From: Planctomycetota bacterium
GTDB lineage: Bacteria; Planctomycetota; J058; J103
Direction of reading: 5' to 3'
NCBI GenBank assembly: GCA_026004615.1
Contig: BPJM01000012.1
Location: forward strand, 43,804 to 107,803
Length of the DNA stretch: 64,000 nt
Of this stretch, positions 1-9,067 are shown piece by piece (the stretch's first letter is position 1; every line of letters begins with the position of its first letter). The notes beneath the pieces are model-generated. The model searched no databases and was not told the DNA's origin. It saw only the letters and a program-made list of their open reading frames with translations. The translations under genes and the position numbers were made by a program.

Positions 1-563
1 TTTACCGGGACCAGCCCGATCGTCACCTCGTTCTGCTCGGGCACGGCGGCGAAGCCGCTGCCCGCCAGCACCAGGCGCTGGCCGGGGAAGGCGACGATTG
101 TCCGCTCGCCCGCCTCGGTGCGGATCTCGGTGATCTCGGGCGCGCCGGCCGGTGCGTGCGCGGTGAACAGCGGGCCCTCGGCGGTTCCCCCGCGCGTGGT
201 CACGCTCAGCTGGACCTGCGCGTCGGCGCGCACCCCGGCGGGGACCTCCACCACGAGCCGCTCGGCCGTCGCCTCGCGCACCGGCGCCTGCACGGTGCCG
301 AAGAAGACCAGGTTGCGCTGCGGGCGGGTCTCGAAGTCGCGCCCCGCGATGGCGACAGGCGTGCCGGGCTCGCCGGCGAGCGGGTTCACCGCGCTGATGG
401 CGGGCGGGTTGCTGGGTGCCGGCTCGCCCGAGCCGCTGGAGCGGCTGCAGCCCGCGGCCAGCAGCGCCCACAGGGCCAGCAGCACGGCCGGCCCGCAGAG
501 GCAGCAGCTCCGCGCCGGCGCCGCGCGGCCGCAGGAGCAACCCTCACCGCGCGCGCGGCTCAC
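1..563 (-). CDS. IPT/TIG-domain lipoprotein, 3' part cut by window edge
   Basis: The gene reads leftward from a GTG at 563. Its GTGA overlaps the TGA of the upstream 76-residue gene, so the two are probably translationally coupled. After an Arg/Cys-rich start comes a hydrophobic stretch ending in the lipobox LLAAGC and a Ser/Gly/Pro linker, so the protein should be exported and lipid-anchored. Two Ig-like IPT/TIG repeats can be read: one starts ISAVNPLAGEPGTPVAIAG, and the second starts PEITEIRTEAGERTIVAFPG and ends near GFAAVPEQNEVTIG. Such repeats are common in surface binding proteins, and no catalytic domain is visible. About 187 codons lie in the window and the C-terminus is missing. The domain type is fairly sure; the function is unknown. 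Confidence 0.75.
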   Translation of the reverse strand, partial: MSRARGEGCSCGRAAPARSCCLCGPAVLLALWALLAAGCSRSSGSGEPAPSNPPAISAVNPLAGEPGTPVAIAGRDFETRPQRNLVFFGTVQAPVREATAERLVVEVPAGVRADAQVQLSVTTRGGTAEGPLFTAHAPAGAPEITEIRTEAGERTIVAFPGQRLVLAGSGFAAVPEQNEVTIGLVPV

Positions 564-790
564 CGCGAGCTCGCCTCGTCCTCGACCAGCCGGACCACGA
601 CGGGAGCGGTCCGGCCCGCGAGCTGCTCGGCGAGTACGGCGGCGGGCTCGGAGCGAGTGCTCGCGCGCTGCGCCTGCTCGAGGCCGCTCACGCCGACAGT
701 GGCCTCCCCCCAGGCGAGCAGCAGCGCCAGCGCCCAGGTTGCCACCGCGAGCGCCACCGCGGTTGCTACCGCCACGTCACGCCGCTGCAT
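560..790 (-). CDS. Small single-span membrane or secreted protein, unknown function
   Basis: A 76-residue protein beginning MQRRDVAVATAVALAVATW. The first 30 residues form one hydrophobic segment (signal anchor or signal peptide). The rest is a short polar tail ending VVVRLVEDEASSR. It lies 184 bases after the response-regulator gene, and its stop overlaps the GTG start of the following IPT/TIG lipoprotein, so the two are probably made together. I do not recognise a family. The coupling to a real lipoprotein gene and the clean signal-like N-terminus are the reasons for calling it. Confidence 0.55.
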   Translation of the reverse strand: MQRRDVAVATAVALAVATWALALLLAWGEATVGVSGLEQAQRASTRSEPAAVLAEQLAGRTAPVVVRLVEDEASSR

Positions 791-950
791 GGTGCGCTCT
801 GCGCTCCGCGTCCCCGCTCCGCGCGGCGGCCCACCTCGGCGAAGTCTAACGATTCGGGCCAGCCTTGGCCAGGGGCAAGTGGTGCGCGCGTAGCCTCTGC
901 GAGGGCGAACGCCCGAGGCGATGGATGTGCGCGCCGCCGCGCCGGTCTCG

Positions 951-968
951 CCCGGCCCTCGGGCCGGG
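951..968 (-). terminator. Hairpin after the two-component operon
   Basis: A perfect 7-bp inverted repeat, CCCGGCC and GGCCGGG around CTCG, starts 7 bases beyond the stop of the response-regulator gene on the minus strand. No T-run follows, so it is either a weak intrinsic terminator or an RNA-stabilising stem. Confidence 0.4.
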
Positions 969-974
969 GGTGCC

Positions 975-1661
975 TCACGGCACGAACTTGTAGCCGACCC
1001 CGCGCACGGTCACGATGTGGCGCGGCTTCTCCGGGTTGTCCTCGATCTTCTGCCGGAGCTTGGTGATGAAGTTGTCGATGGTACGCGCGGTCCCGAAGTA
1101 GTCGTACCCCCAGACCTTGTTCAGGATCTCGCGCCGCTCCAGCACCTTGCCCCGGTTCTCGATCAGGAACTTCAACAGCTTGAACTCGCGCACCGAGGTC
1201 TCGATGGCCTGGCCGTCGCGCAGCAGCACCTGCCCCTTGAAGTCGAGCGTGAAGGCGCCGAAGCTGAAACGCTCCGCGCGGCGCTCCTTCTCGTAGCGGC
1301 GCTTGCGGCGCAGCACCGCATTGATGCGGGCCAGCAGCTCCCGCACGTTGAAGGGCTTGGTCACGTAGTCGTCGGCGCCCAGGTCCAGGCCCATGATCTT
1401 GTCGATCTCCTGGTCCTTGGCGCTGAGCATGATGACGGGGACGTTGATGTTGTTCTTCTTCAGGGTCTTACAGATCTCGAAGCCCGAGATCTTGGGCAGC
1501 ATGATGTCCAGGATGATCAGATCGGGCGGGCGGTCGATCGCGAGCTGGAGCCCCCGCTCGCCGTCGGCCGCGGTGAGCACGTCGTAGCCCTCGAACTTCA
1601 GGTTCTTCTGCAGCCCGAGCCGGATCGAGGGGTCGTCCTCGACGATCAGCACCGTCTCCAT
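975..1661 (-). CDS. OmpR/PhoB-family response regulator
   Basis: A 228-residue two-component response regulator. The receiver domain (about residues 1-120) starts METVLIVEDDP and has the acidic pair D9/D10, phospho-acceptor D52 in LIILDIMLP, and the conserved lysine in YVTKPF. The C-terminal half is a winged-helix DNA-binding domain ending VRGVGYKFVP, typical of the OmpR/PhoB class. The ATG at 1661 is preceded by GAGGTGAGC, and an upstream in-frame ATG would give 23 extra non-family residues. The stop of the sensor kinase gene is 7 bases upstream, so this is the cognate regulator in a kinase-regulator operon. Target genes cannot be told from the sequence; the lipoprotein genes downstream are candidates. 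Confidence 0.95.
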   Translation of the reverse strand: METVLIVEDDPSIRLGLQKNLKFEGYDVLTAADGERGLQLAIDRPPDLIILDIMLPKISGFEICKTLKKNNINVPVIMLSAKDQEIDKIMGLDLGADDYVTKPFNVRELLARINAVLRRKRRYEKERRAERFSFGAFTLDFKGQVLLRDGQAIETSVREFKLLKFLIENRGKVLERREILNKVWGYDYFGTARTIDNFITKLRQKIEDNPEKPRHIVTVRGVGYKFVP

Positions 1662-1668
1662 GCGCAGC

Positions 1669-3453
1669 TCACCTCGGCAGCCAGATGGTGAAGGTCGAGC
1701 CGTGACCGAGCCGCGAGCGCACCGTGACATCGCCCCGATGGGCGCGCATGATCGAGCGGGCGAGCGTCAGCCCGATGCCACTGCCGTCGACCTCACGCGT
1801 GAGCACATCGTTCGCGCGGTAGAACTTCCTGAAGATCTTGCGCTGCTCCCGCCGCGAGATCCCGATGCCCCAATCGCGCACGGCGATCATAGCCCAGCGC
1901 CGGCGCTTTGTCACGGTGACGTGGATGCGCCGGGGCGGTGCCTCGGCTGCCTCGCCCTCGCCCGGCTCGCCGGAGGGACGCAGCTCCAGCGGGGCGCCGC
2001 CGCCCGGTGGCGCCCCGGCGCCCGAGGAGCTGAGCGAGGCGCGGCGCGGCCAGCGGCTGTACTTGTAGGCATTGGAGAACAGGTTGAGCAGCACCTCCTG
2101 CATCGCCGCGCGGTCGCACAACACCGGCGGCAGATCGTGCGCCACCGCCAGCTCGATCTGCACCGGCGCCTCCGCCCCGCGCATCTGGGTCTGGAACAGC
2201 TCGATCGTCTCCTCGACCAGCCGCCCGAGGTCGGTCAGCCTCAGATCGAAGCGCTTGGTGCGCGCCTCGATCTTGGAGAAGGTGAGCACGCGATCGATCA
2301 GGCGGGTGAGCCGCTCCGTCTCGCGCGCGATGATCTCCAGGCACTCCTTCTGCTCGGCCTCGTCCCGCACCCGCCCCATGAGCAGCGTCTCGGCGAACAT
2401 GCCGATCGAGGTGAGGGGGGTCTTGAGTTCGTGGGTGACGGTGGTCACGAAGTCGCTCTTCAGGGCAGCGGTGCGGACCTCGCGGTTGACCGCCAGCGTG
2501 GTCACCCCCGCCCCCACCAGCAGCGCCGCGAGGATGAAGGCGATCGCCCAGATGTGCAGCCGCGCCGACAGCGTCTGCAGCGGCCCGCGCGGCGGCGCTC
2601 CGGCGGGGCTCACCGCCACCGCCAGGTGGTCGAGCGGGTAGGGCAGCGGCGCGTGCCCCAGCTCGGACACCGATCCGCTGGGCTGCCGCTGCCCGGCGCC
2701 GGCGGCGAGCCCGCGCGGCGGCGCCTCGGCGGCGACCAGTCGGAACTGCGCCTGTTCGCGCTCGCCGAGCAGCGGCAGCAGCAGCTCCAGCTCGGCGGCG
2801 AGGAAGCGTTCGACGTCGGGCTCCACCAGCGCGAGCCCCAGAGGCAACTCCTCGGGCCCGGCGCGGATGGGGGCGCCGAAGATGAGCCGGCGACCGCCTG
2901 TTGCGGTGTGCTCGACCGCCCACTGCCCGCCGGCGGCTGCCGCCATCCATCTCACCGCGCGCGCCCGCAGGGCGGGCTCGGGAAACCCGGGCGCGGGCTC
3001 GGCGTTGGTGCCACCGGCCGCTTCGGATCCGCCGGCCGGTCCGGCGCCGAGCTCCGAGCTGGTGGCGAGGGCGGCCTGCTGCCCGGCCGGAGCGCCCGCG
3101 CCCTTCCCCCCGGCGGCCGGGGCTACCACCGCTCCGCGCGCGTCGAGCAACGCTGCGTGCCGGTAGCCGTGCGGCCGCTCCATCTCGAGCAGCCGCGCCA
3201 GTTCCGCGGCCTGGGCCCCGGCCCGCGCCGCCTGTTCCAGCCGCGCCGCGAGCGCCTGGGTGCGTTCGCGCAGCCGCAGTCCCAGCGCCCCCGCCAGCCG
3301 GTGCGCGGCATCCTGGAGCCGGCGCTCTTCGGCCGCCCGCAGGGCCTCGTGCTCGCTGCGGATCGCCAGGAGGGAGGCCAGCGCCAGCGCCGTCGAAGGC
3401 AGCACCACCAGCGCGATGAGCAACGCCGTCAGCTTGGAGTTGAGCGCCTGCAA
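1669..3453 (-). CDS. Membrane sensor histidine kinase
   Basis: A 594-residue kinase partner of the adjacent response regulator. The TTG at 3453 is chosen because GGAGGTGG lies 8 bases upstream and translation begins directly at transmembrane helix 1 (about residues 8-30). A roughly 270-residue extracytoplasmic sensor region of no recognised family follows, with a Gly/Ala-rich insert. Transmembrane helix 2 (IWAIAFILAALLVGAGVTTL) leads to the HisKA domain with H-box HELKTP (His341), N-box NLFSNAYKYS, G1 box DWGIGIS and G2 GSGIGLTLA. An Ala/Pro/Gly-rich loop sits inside the ATPase domain after the N-box. Catalytic boxes are intact. The sensed signal is unknown. Confidence 0.93.
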   Translation of the reverse strand: MQALNSKLTALLIALVVLPSTALALASLLAIRSEHEALRAAEERRLQDAAHRLAGALGLRLRERTQALAARLEQAARAGAQAAELARLLEMERPHGYRHAALLDARGAVVAPAAGGKGAGAPAGQQAALATSSELGAGPAGGSEAAGGTNAEPAPGFPEPALRARAVRWMAAAAGGQWAVEHTATGGRRLIFGAPIRAGPEELPLGLALVEPDVERFLAAELELLLPLLGEREQAQFRLVAAEAPPRGLAAGAGQRQPSGSVSELGHAPLPYPLDHLAVAVSPAGAPPRGPLQTLSARLHIWAIAFILAALLVGAGVTTLAVNREVRTAALKSDFVTTVTHELKTPLTSIGMFAETLLMGRVRDEAEQKECLEIIARETERLTRLIDRVLTFSKIEARTKRFDLRLTDLGRLVEETIELFQTQMRGAEAPVQIELAVAHDLPPVLCDRAAMQEVLLNLFSNAYKYSRWPRRASLSSSGAGAPPGGGAPLELRPSGEPGEGEAAEAPPRRIHVTVTKRRRWAMIAVRDWGIGISRREQRKIFRKFYRANDVLTREVDGSGIGLTLARSIMRAHRGDVTVRSRLGHGSTFTIWLPR

Positions 3454-3488
3454 CCCCCTGCCACCTCCGGCCCGGCGCCAGGACCGAC

Positions 3489-3494
3489 AGTATA
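3489..3494 (-). promoter_or_regulatory. Putative -10 element for the kinase-regulator operon
   Basis: On the minus strand TATACT stands about 20 bases before the Shine-Dalgarno sequence of the kinase gene, giving a leader of about 29 bases. No good -35 box is seen at 16-18 bases, so the promoter may be activator-dependent. Confidence 0.4.
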
Positions 3495-3565
3495 GCAGCC
3501 CTGCGCCCGCGCCCCGCCCGCAAGCGCCCCTTCTGCGTGTCGGCCCGCCGTGGCAAACTGGACGC

Positions 3566-4951
3566 ATGAGCCCGCGTGCTGCCGCCCCTCGCAGAGCGCC
3601 CCTGCGTACTTCGCCGCCGCGCGCCACCGGCACGATCTGGTACATGGGGGTGAAGACCCGGTTGCTCGACCGGCTGGAGGGTGCGATCGCCCCGCTGCTG
3701 GCGGCGGCGGAGGCGCAGCGGCCGGGCGAGCCGGTGCTGCTGGATCTGTTCGCCGGTACGGGGGTCGTCGGGGCGCGGCTCGCCGAGCGGGCGCGCGTGG
3801 TCGCCTGCGACGTGCAGGCGTATGCAGCGGTGCTGGCGGCGAGTCGCCTGTTGCCGGTGACCGGCCTTGAGGCGGCGCTGCGGGCGGCGCTGGGGCGCGC
3901 GGCGCGCGCCCGCACCGCGTTGCAGCTTCGCTACGCCCAGGCGCTGGCACGCGAGCGAGCGCTGCTGCCCGCGGCGGCCGCCGGCGGCACCGCGGGCGGC
4001 CGGCCGCGCTCGCGCGCGGCGGCGCGTGCGGCGCTTGTGGCCTACCGCCGGGCCGTGCTGGCCGAGGCGGCGAGCCACCAGCCCGAGTGCGAGGTCGCGG
4101 CGCGCGATGCGGATGGTTTTCCGCCGTGTCTGCTCACCGCCTACTACCGCAACGTCTACTTCGGGGTCGAGCAGGCGATCGAGCTCGATGCGCTGCGCTA
4201 CGGGATCGAGGGCGAGACCGAGCCCCGGCGCCGCCAGGCGCTCCTGGCGGCGCTGCTCTATGCGGCCAGCCGCGCCACCTCCGCCACCGCGCACTTCGCG
4301 CAGCCGCGCGCGCTCGGGCGGCTGCGGGAGGTGCGGGCGCTGGCACGGCGGCGCACGATCCAGGTCCGGCGCCTGTTCGTGGCCCGCGCGCGGGTGCTGG
4401 CGGCGGAAGCCGAGCAGGCCCGGCTGCTCCAGCGCAGCGAGGCCAACGAGGTCCACTGCGTCGAGTACCGCCAGCTGCTCGCGCGCTGGGGCGAGCGCCG
4501 TCTCGATGTGGTCTATGCCGATCCGCCGTATACCGCCGACAACTACTCCCGCTTCTACCACGTGCTGGAAACCCTGGTGCGCTACGACTACCCGCCGCTG
4601 GAGCGCCGTGGCGGGCGGTTGCTCAAGGGGCGCTATCCGGTGCGCGCGCGGCGCCACCAGTCGCGTTTCTGCAGTCCGGCCACGGTCGAGCAGGAGTTCC
4701 GCACGGTCTGCGGCTTCGCCGCCGGGCGCGGCGCGGCGCTGGTCTGGTCCTATTCGGCCAGCAACGGCCTGCTGGTGCGCGCCTGTTACGGCGGGCGGCT
4801 GGAGCCGCTGCGGGCGCTGTTGCGAGAGTACTTCGGCGAGGTGCGGTTGCAGCGCTGCCGCATGCGGCACTCCGGGGCGGGCTCGCGCAACCACGACGCC
4901 GAGGAGCTGATCGCGGTCTGCACGCGGCCGCACGGACCGCTACGGGACTGA
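3566..4951 (+). CDS. Class D12 (Dam-like) DNA methyltransferase, first of a tandem pair
   Basis: A 461-residue putative N6-adenine DNA methyltransferase. After a basic leader, motif X reads WYMGVKTRLLDRL, the SAM-binding motif I reads LDLFAGTGVVG (D60-G66), and the catalytic motif IV reads DPPY (319-322) within YADPPYTADNYSRFYHVLE. The order motif X, I, long variable region, DPPY is that of the D12 (alpha) class. The variable region between I and IV should carry target recognition. It ends TGA, one base before the ATG of a second methyltransferase of the same class. No restriction nuclease is nearby, so both look like orphan enzymes. The ATG at 3566 is the first start past the divergent kinase promoter region; the recognition sequence cannot be predicted. 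Confidence 0.88.
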   Translation: MSPRAAAPRRAPLRTSPPRATGTIWYMGVKTRLLDRLEGAIAPLLAAAEAQRPGEPVLLDLFAGTGVVGARLAERARVVACDVQAYAAVLAASRLLPVTGLEAALRAALGRAARARTALQLRYAQALARERALLPAAAAGGTAGGRPRSRAAARAALVAYRRAVLAEAASHQPECEVAARDADGFPPCLLTAYYRNVYFGVEQAIELDALRYGIEGETEPRRRQALLAALLYAASRATSATAHFAQPRALGRLREVRALARRRTIQVRRLFVARARVLAAEAEQARLLQRSEANEVHCVEYRQLLARWGERRLDVVYADPPYTADNYSRFYHVLETLVRYDYPPLERRGGRLLKGRYPVRARRHQSRFCSPATVEQEFRTVCGFAAGRGAALVWSYSASNGLLVRACYGGRLEPLRALLREYFGEVRLQRCRMRHSGAGSRNHDAEELIAVCTRPHGPLRD

Positions 4952-4952
4952 G

Positions 4953-6150
4953 ATGCCGGGCCTGCACGCAGAGCCGCCGCCGCCTCGCGCCGCGCCGCCG
5001 GCGCCGTACCTGCCGGCGGGCGCACGCACGGTGCGCTTCATCGGCTGCAAGAGCCGCCTGCTGGGTGCGATCGAGGGGCTGTTGCACGCCCGGGGCGTGC
5101 GGGGCGGGACCCTGCTCGATGTGTTCAGTGGGACCGCGGTGCTGGCCCGCCACTTCCGGGCCCGCGGCTGGCGCGTGCTGGCGAACGACCGGCTGCGGCT
5201 GTCCTATGTGCTGCAGGCCGCGGTGCTCGAGGTCGAGGGCAGCCCGCCCGACCTCGTGGCGCATTGGCGGGCGATCGAGCGCGCGCCGGACGTGGAGGGT
5301 GTCGTCACCCGGCACTACTCCCCGGAGGGAGCTGCGGGTCGCTGGTTTTTTCCGTCCCCAGCACGCGCGTCGCATCGACGCGGCGCTGGAGTACCTGGCG
5401 GCCGCCCGGGCAGCGGGGGCCATCAGTGCGGGAGCGTTCAAGCTGCTGCTCGCGGGGGTGGTGTGCGGGGCCGACCGGGTCGCCAACATCTGCGGCACCT
5501 ACGGGGCGTTCCTCAAGCGCTGGCAGCCCAATACCGCCGGGCCGTTCGCGCTCGTGCTGCCGCTGCCGCCCGCGGGTCCGCTCGGCCGCGCGCACTGCGA
5601 GGATGCCAACCAGCTGGTGCGCCGGCTCGAGCAGCCGCTCGACGTGCTGTACATCGACCCGCCGTACAACGGGCGCGAGTACTGCGCCAACTACCACGTG
5701 CTGGAGGTCATCGCTCGCCGCCCCTTCCTCGACGCGGCGGCACTCCGGCGGCTGGAGGCGTCGATCTACGGCAAGACGGGGCTCGTGCCCTACGAGCGCA
5801 GCCGCTACTGCCGGCGGCGCCAGGTGGCCGCCGCGCTGGCGGAGCTGGTCGCCGCGGCACCGGCGCGCCACGTCGTCGTGAGCTACAGCGAGGAGGGGCT
5901 GCTCGGGGCCGAGGAGATCCGCCAGGCGCTGGCGCGCGGCCTCGGGGTGGCGCCGTCGGCGATCGAGCACCACCGCCTGTCGCTGCGCCGGTTTCGCAGC
6001 GACGCGGACGGGCGCAGTGCCCGCCTGGACGGCGAGCGCCGTACCCGGCCCCGCCGCTACCGCCAGCTCGAGGGCCGCGGGCGCGACGAGCTGCAGGAGT
6101 GGCTGTTCTACGCGCGGCGGCCGCTGGCCGCCGCAGGCCGCACGGCCTGA
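4953..6150 (+). CDS. Class D12 DNA methyltransferase, second of the pair (one frameshift)
   Basis: Begins one base after the first methyltransferase. Motif X reads VRFIGCKSRLLGAIEGLL, motif I LLDVFSGTAVLARHF, and motif IV DPPY at 5656-5667 in YIDPPYNGREYCANYHVLE. The reading frame breaks at a run of six T at 5346-5351: before it the protein reads GRWFFP, and in the +1 frame it continues FFRPQHARRIDAALEYL. Removing one T restores a continuous protein of about 398 residues. This could be a sequencing error, a phase-variable tract or slippage. It is clearly paralogous to the upstream gene but divergent. Target and partner nuclease are unknown. Confidence 0.82.
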
Positions 6151-6284
6151 GGCGCCCGCGCCGGCGGGCGCGAACGCGGCGGGCCCCCTGGCCTGGGGCA
6201 AGCTGCGGCGGTTGCGCCGATTTCGCGCGGCGCGCCTCAACCCCGGGGGCGGGGCAGCCGATAGCTGGAGGGGAGGGAACCTGC

Positions 6285-6485
6285 ATGCGCCGCGCGCTGG
6301 CTGCTCTTGTGGGGACGGGCGCAGTGCTGCTGGCCACCAGCGGTTGCGGGCAGCTGACCGTCTGTCCCGCGCGCCCGCTCGATCCGCCGCTGCTCGCCGC
6401 CGAGCGCGCGGCGCTGCTCCAGGTGCTGGCCGAGCGCGCTGGCGCACACGGGTCCGTTTCGGCCGGCGCTCGGGTGCGGTTCTGA
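6285..6485 (+). CDS. Small lipoprotein, unknown function
   Basis: A 66-residue protein with a classic signal peptide and lipobox (MRRALAALVGTGAVLLA, then TSGC) and a short mature part that ends GARVRF. The ATG at 6285 follows a strong GGAGGGGAGGG ribosome-binding site. No domain is recognised. It sits between the methyltransferase pair and a large lipoprotein gene, and could be a small envelope accessory protein. The clear ribosome site and lipobox support it despite its size. Confidence 0.6.
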   Translation: MRRALAALVGTGAVLLATSGCGQLTVCPARPLDPPLLAAERAALLQVLAERAGAHGSVSAGARVRF

Positions 6486-6597
6486 GCCGGCGGCGGCGGC
6501 GGTGATCTGCCCGCGCCAGCCCGGCGCGGCACAGCCGCGGCTCGGGGTGGCGGTCGGGCACGTCCCTGTGCTGCTCAGCCCCTGGCGCCCGCTGCGT

Positions 6598-6623
6598 GCG
6601 AGCCCTGCCATGGCCGGGCTCGC
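6598..6623. terminator. Inverted repeat in a 252-base gap
   Basis: GCGAGCCC and GGGCTCGC flank a 10-base loop, an 8-bp perfect stem between the small lipoprotein and the next gene. No T-run follows. It may end the upstream transcript or only be a G+C-rich coincidence. Confidence 0.3.
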
Positions 6624-6737
6624 GCGCAGCGGCGGGCACTTCCATCGGGTTGCCCCAAGACCGCGCGGCGGCCTTGACGCGAGAGAGGGAGTGCAGTAAC
6701 CTCCGCGAAACGACCATCCGTTCGATAGGTGCGTCCC

Positions 6738-8877
6738 ATGTCGGTCCTCTCCCGCGCGTGTGGCGCTTGTGCGCGCAGGCCCCAGCGGTGCCGTCCCGCG
6801 GCTCTGTTGTGTGCCGCGCTGCTGCTCGCCGCCTGTGGGGGCGGGGGAGGAGGCGGTGGCGGGGCGGCCGGCGGTGCGGCGGCCAGCGCCAATCCCGGCA
6901 GCGCGACCAACGAGGCGCAGTGGCGCACCGCGCTGGCAGCGCTGGCACAGGCACCCAGCCCCGATCCGGTGCGGCTGGAGCCGGCGGCCCTGGCCGCCTA
7001 CAACGAGCTGGTGGCGCGCAACTGGCCGCACCTGGTGCCGCGGGTGCGGCGCGAGCTGGAGGCGGAGCTCAGGGCCGCGATCGGCAGCGCGCTCGGTGGT
7101 CTGCAGCTCGTCTCGCTGAGCGGGATCGCGCTCGATATCGATGCCCCACCGGCGCTCGGCGCCTCCGCCCCCGGCCTGCAGCAGACGCTCGAGCTGCTCG
7201 CGCCGGCTCCACCGCACAGCTGGTCGCTGCGGCTCGATGCGGTGCTCGGCGGCACCGTGCCGCTCGTGATCGGCGGGGTCAGCACCCAGCTGACCGTGCA
7301 GCTCGCGGTCGAGCTCGAGGCGGCACAGGTGCGCGTGTCGGTGCCGCTCCAGTTCGACTTCAGCCGCCCGCAGTGGCCGGAGCTGCGCAGCCTGGGCACG
7401 CCGCAGGTGCAGTTGCAGCTCGTGCTGCGCTCGCCGGATCCGCTGCTGCAGCAGCTGCTGGGCACGGCGACGGCGCTGTTGGACCCGGTGGTGCGCGCCG
7501 CGCTCGCCTCGGCGGCGATCTACGCCCAGTACCAGCTCGGTCCGCTCGCGCTGCAGGCGATGCCGCAGGGCCAGCTGTGGGGGCGGGGCGGGCCGCCGCT
7601 GGCGCCGAGCCCGGGGGCGCCCGACCTCGAGCGGCTGGGCGATGCGATCCTGGACGAGATCGTGCGCCACCATCTGCCGTTCGGCAATCTGTACCCGGCG
7701 GTGTTCGACACCCCGCACCAGGGCGGCAACCTGGTGGGCTGGCGGCATCACGGGGATTCCGCGATGTGGACCGGAGCGCTGCTCGGCATGCTCGCCTACC
7801 GGTGGGATCTCTCGCACGAGCAGCGGCTGATGCCGATCGCGCAGCGGCATCGTCGAGGCCTACGACGTGATGTCGCGCGTGGCGAGCGGCGATCCGGGCC
7901 TGCTCGCGCGCACCGTGATGCCGCTCTCCTCGCCCCACGCAGCCGACATCCTGCGCAATAGCAGCGCGTTCACCGGGGTGGTCGATGGCGTCGCCTACGC
8001 CGCGATCGGGGACACCTCGCGCGACAGCTACACCGGCACCTTCTTCGGGCTCGGGCAGGCCTACCATCGCATGCCGGCTCTGCGCGCGGCGATCGCACCG
8101 ATCGTGGGGCGGCTGCTCGAGCACCTGGAGGCGCGCGACTGGACGATCTACCAGGCGCGCGGCCAGGCCAACGTCGGGCCGCAGGGGCCCGAGCCGGTGA
8201 TGACGTTCGTGCAGGCGCCGACCCAGGTGCTCGCCTTCTTGAGCATCGGCGCCCGCATCGATCCGGGGCGCTGGGAGCCGGTGCGCCGCCGGTATGCGCC
8301 GCTCGCCGACCAGCAGTGGCTGCACGCCTGGTTCAGCGCGCACGAGGTCTACTACGGCTATTACGGTTTCCATCTCGAGCACCTGAACCTGACCAGCCTG
8401 TGCGAGCTGGAGACCGATCCCGGCCGCTACCGGGCGCACCTGCGCACGCTCCGCATCCTGCGCGAGGCGCTGGGCCACCATCAGAACGCCATGTTCGATG
8501 CGGTGTGGGGCGCGCTGGTGCCGCCGGCGGCGGCGGCGATGGCGGATCCGGTGCGGCTCGCGCTCCAGCGCTGGACGCTGCGGCCCCGCCGCGGTTTCAC
8601 GATCCGCAACAGCCAGGACCCCGCCATCGCGAAGACGACCTACACCACCACGATCCCCAACCAGACCGGCGGGCCCAACCAGCCGATCCAGACCGGGCCG
8701 CGCACGGTCGAGGTGGCGGTCTATCCGCTGCCGATCGAGAAGCGTCCCTCGACCGCCTATCTGTGGAGCTCGAGCCCCTTCGAGCTCGACGGGGCGGTCG
8801 ACCCGCACGAGCAGCACCCCGGGCTCGATCTGCTCTTGCCGTACTGGTTGGCCCGCAACCACGGGGTGCTGCGCTGA
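6738..8877 (+). CDS. Large exported lipoprotein of unknown family (one frameshift)
   Basis: Starts at the ATG at 6738 with AGGTG upstream. The signal peptide ends in the lipobox LLLAAC, followed by nine glycines. The first frame runs through a beta-rich region (about residues 120-270) and into VGWRHHGDSAMWTGALLGML. At 7842 the frame breaks: removing one C after GCG (7839-7841) joins it to SGIVEAYDVMSRVASGD and a 330-residue C-terminal part. The joined protein is about 712 residues. The His/Asp/Trp-rich centre and the conserved-looking EVYYGYYGFHLEHLNL hint at an enzyme, but I recognise no family. If the break is real, the second half could start at the GTG at 7867. Confidence 0.7.
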
Positions 8878-9006
8878 AGGGCCGCCGGCGGGTGTGAGGC
8901 CGAGTCGCCAGCCGCGCGCGAGGGGGCGCGCGGCGATCGCCAGCCCGCGCTGGGGCGGCTGTGCCGAGGGGGACCGGCGGCGAGCGCGCGGCAGGCGCTG
9001 GCAGAG

Positions 9007-9042
9007 CGCGGCGGCCCGCGCCGCCCGGCGCGGGCCGCCGCG
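9007..9042. terminator. Perfect 16-bp hairpin between convergent genes
   Basis: Bases 9007-9022 and 9027-9042 are perfect inverted complements around a GCCC loop. The hairpin lies between the convergent lipoprotein genes ending at 8877 and 9068. No T-run is present, but position and strength suggest a bidirectional terminator. Confidence 0.6.
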
Positions 9043-9067
9043 ATCGGTGGGCAAGGGGGCCGCGGGG

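Noticed and set aside
766..978. A 70-codon minus-strand frame between the regulator and the small membrane protein
   Set aside because: No ribosome site, basic low-complexity product, overlaps a better supported gene.
1793..4933. A minus-strand open frame of over 1000 codons across the kinase and methyltransferase genes
   Set aside because: It lies over two genes with intact motifs and has only Arg/Pro/Ala-rich sequence.
3566..6150. A complete restriction-modification or BREX-like defence system around the methyltransferases
   Set aside because: No nuclease, helicase, phosphatase or other defence component is found on either side.
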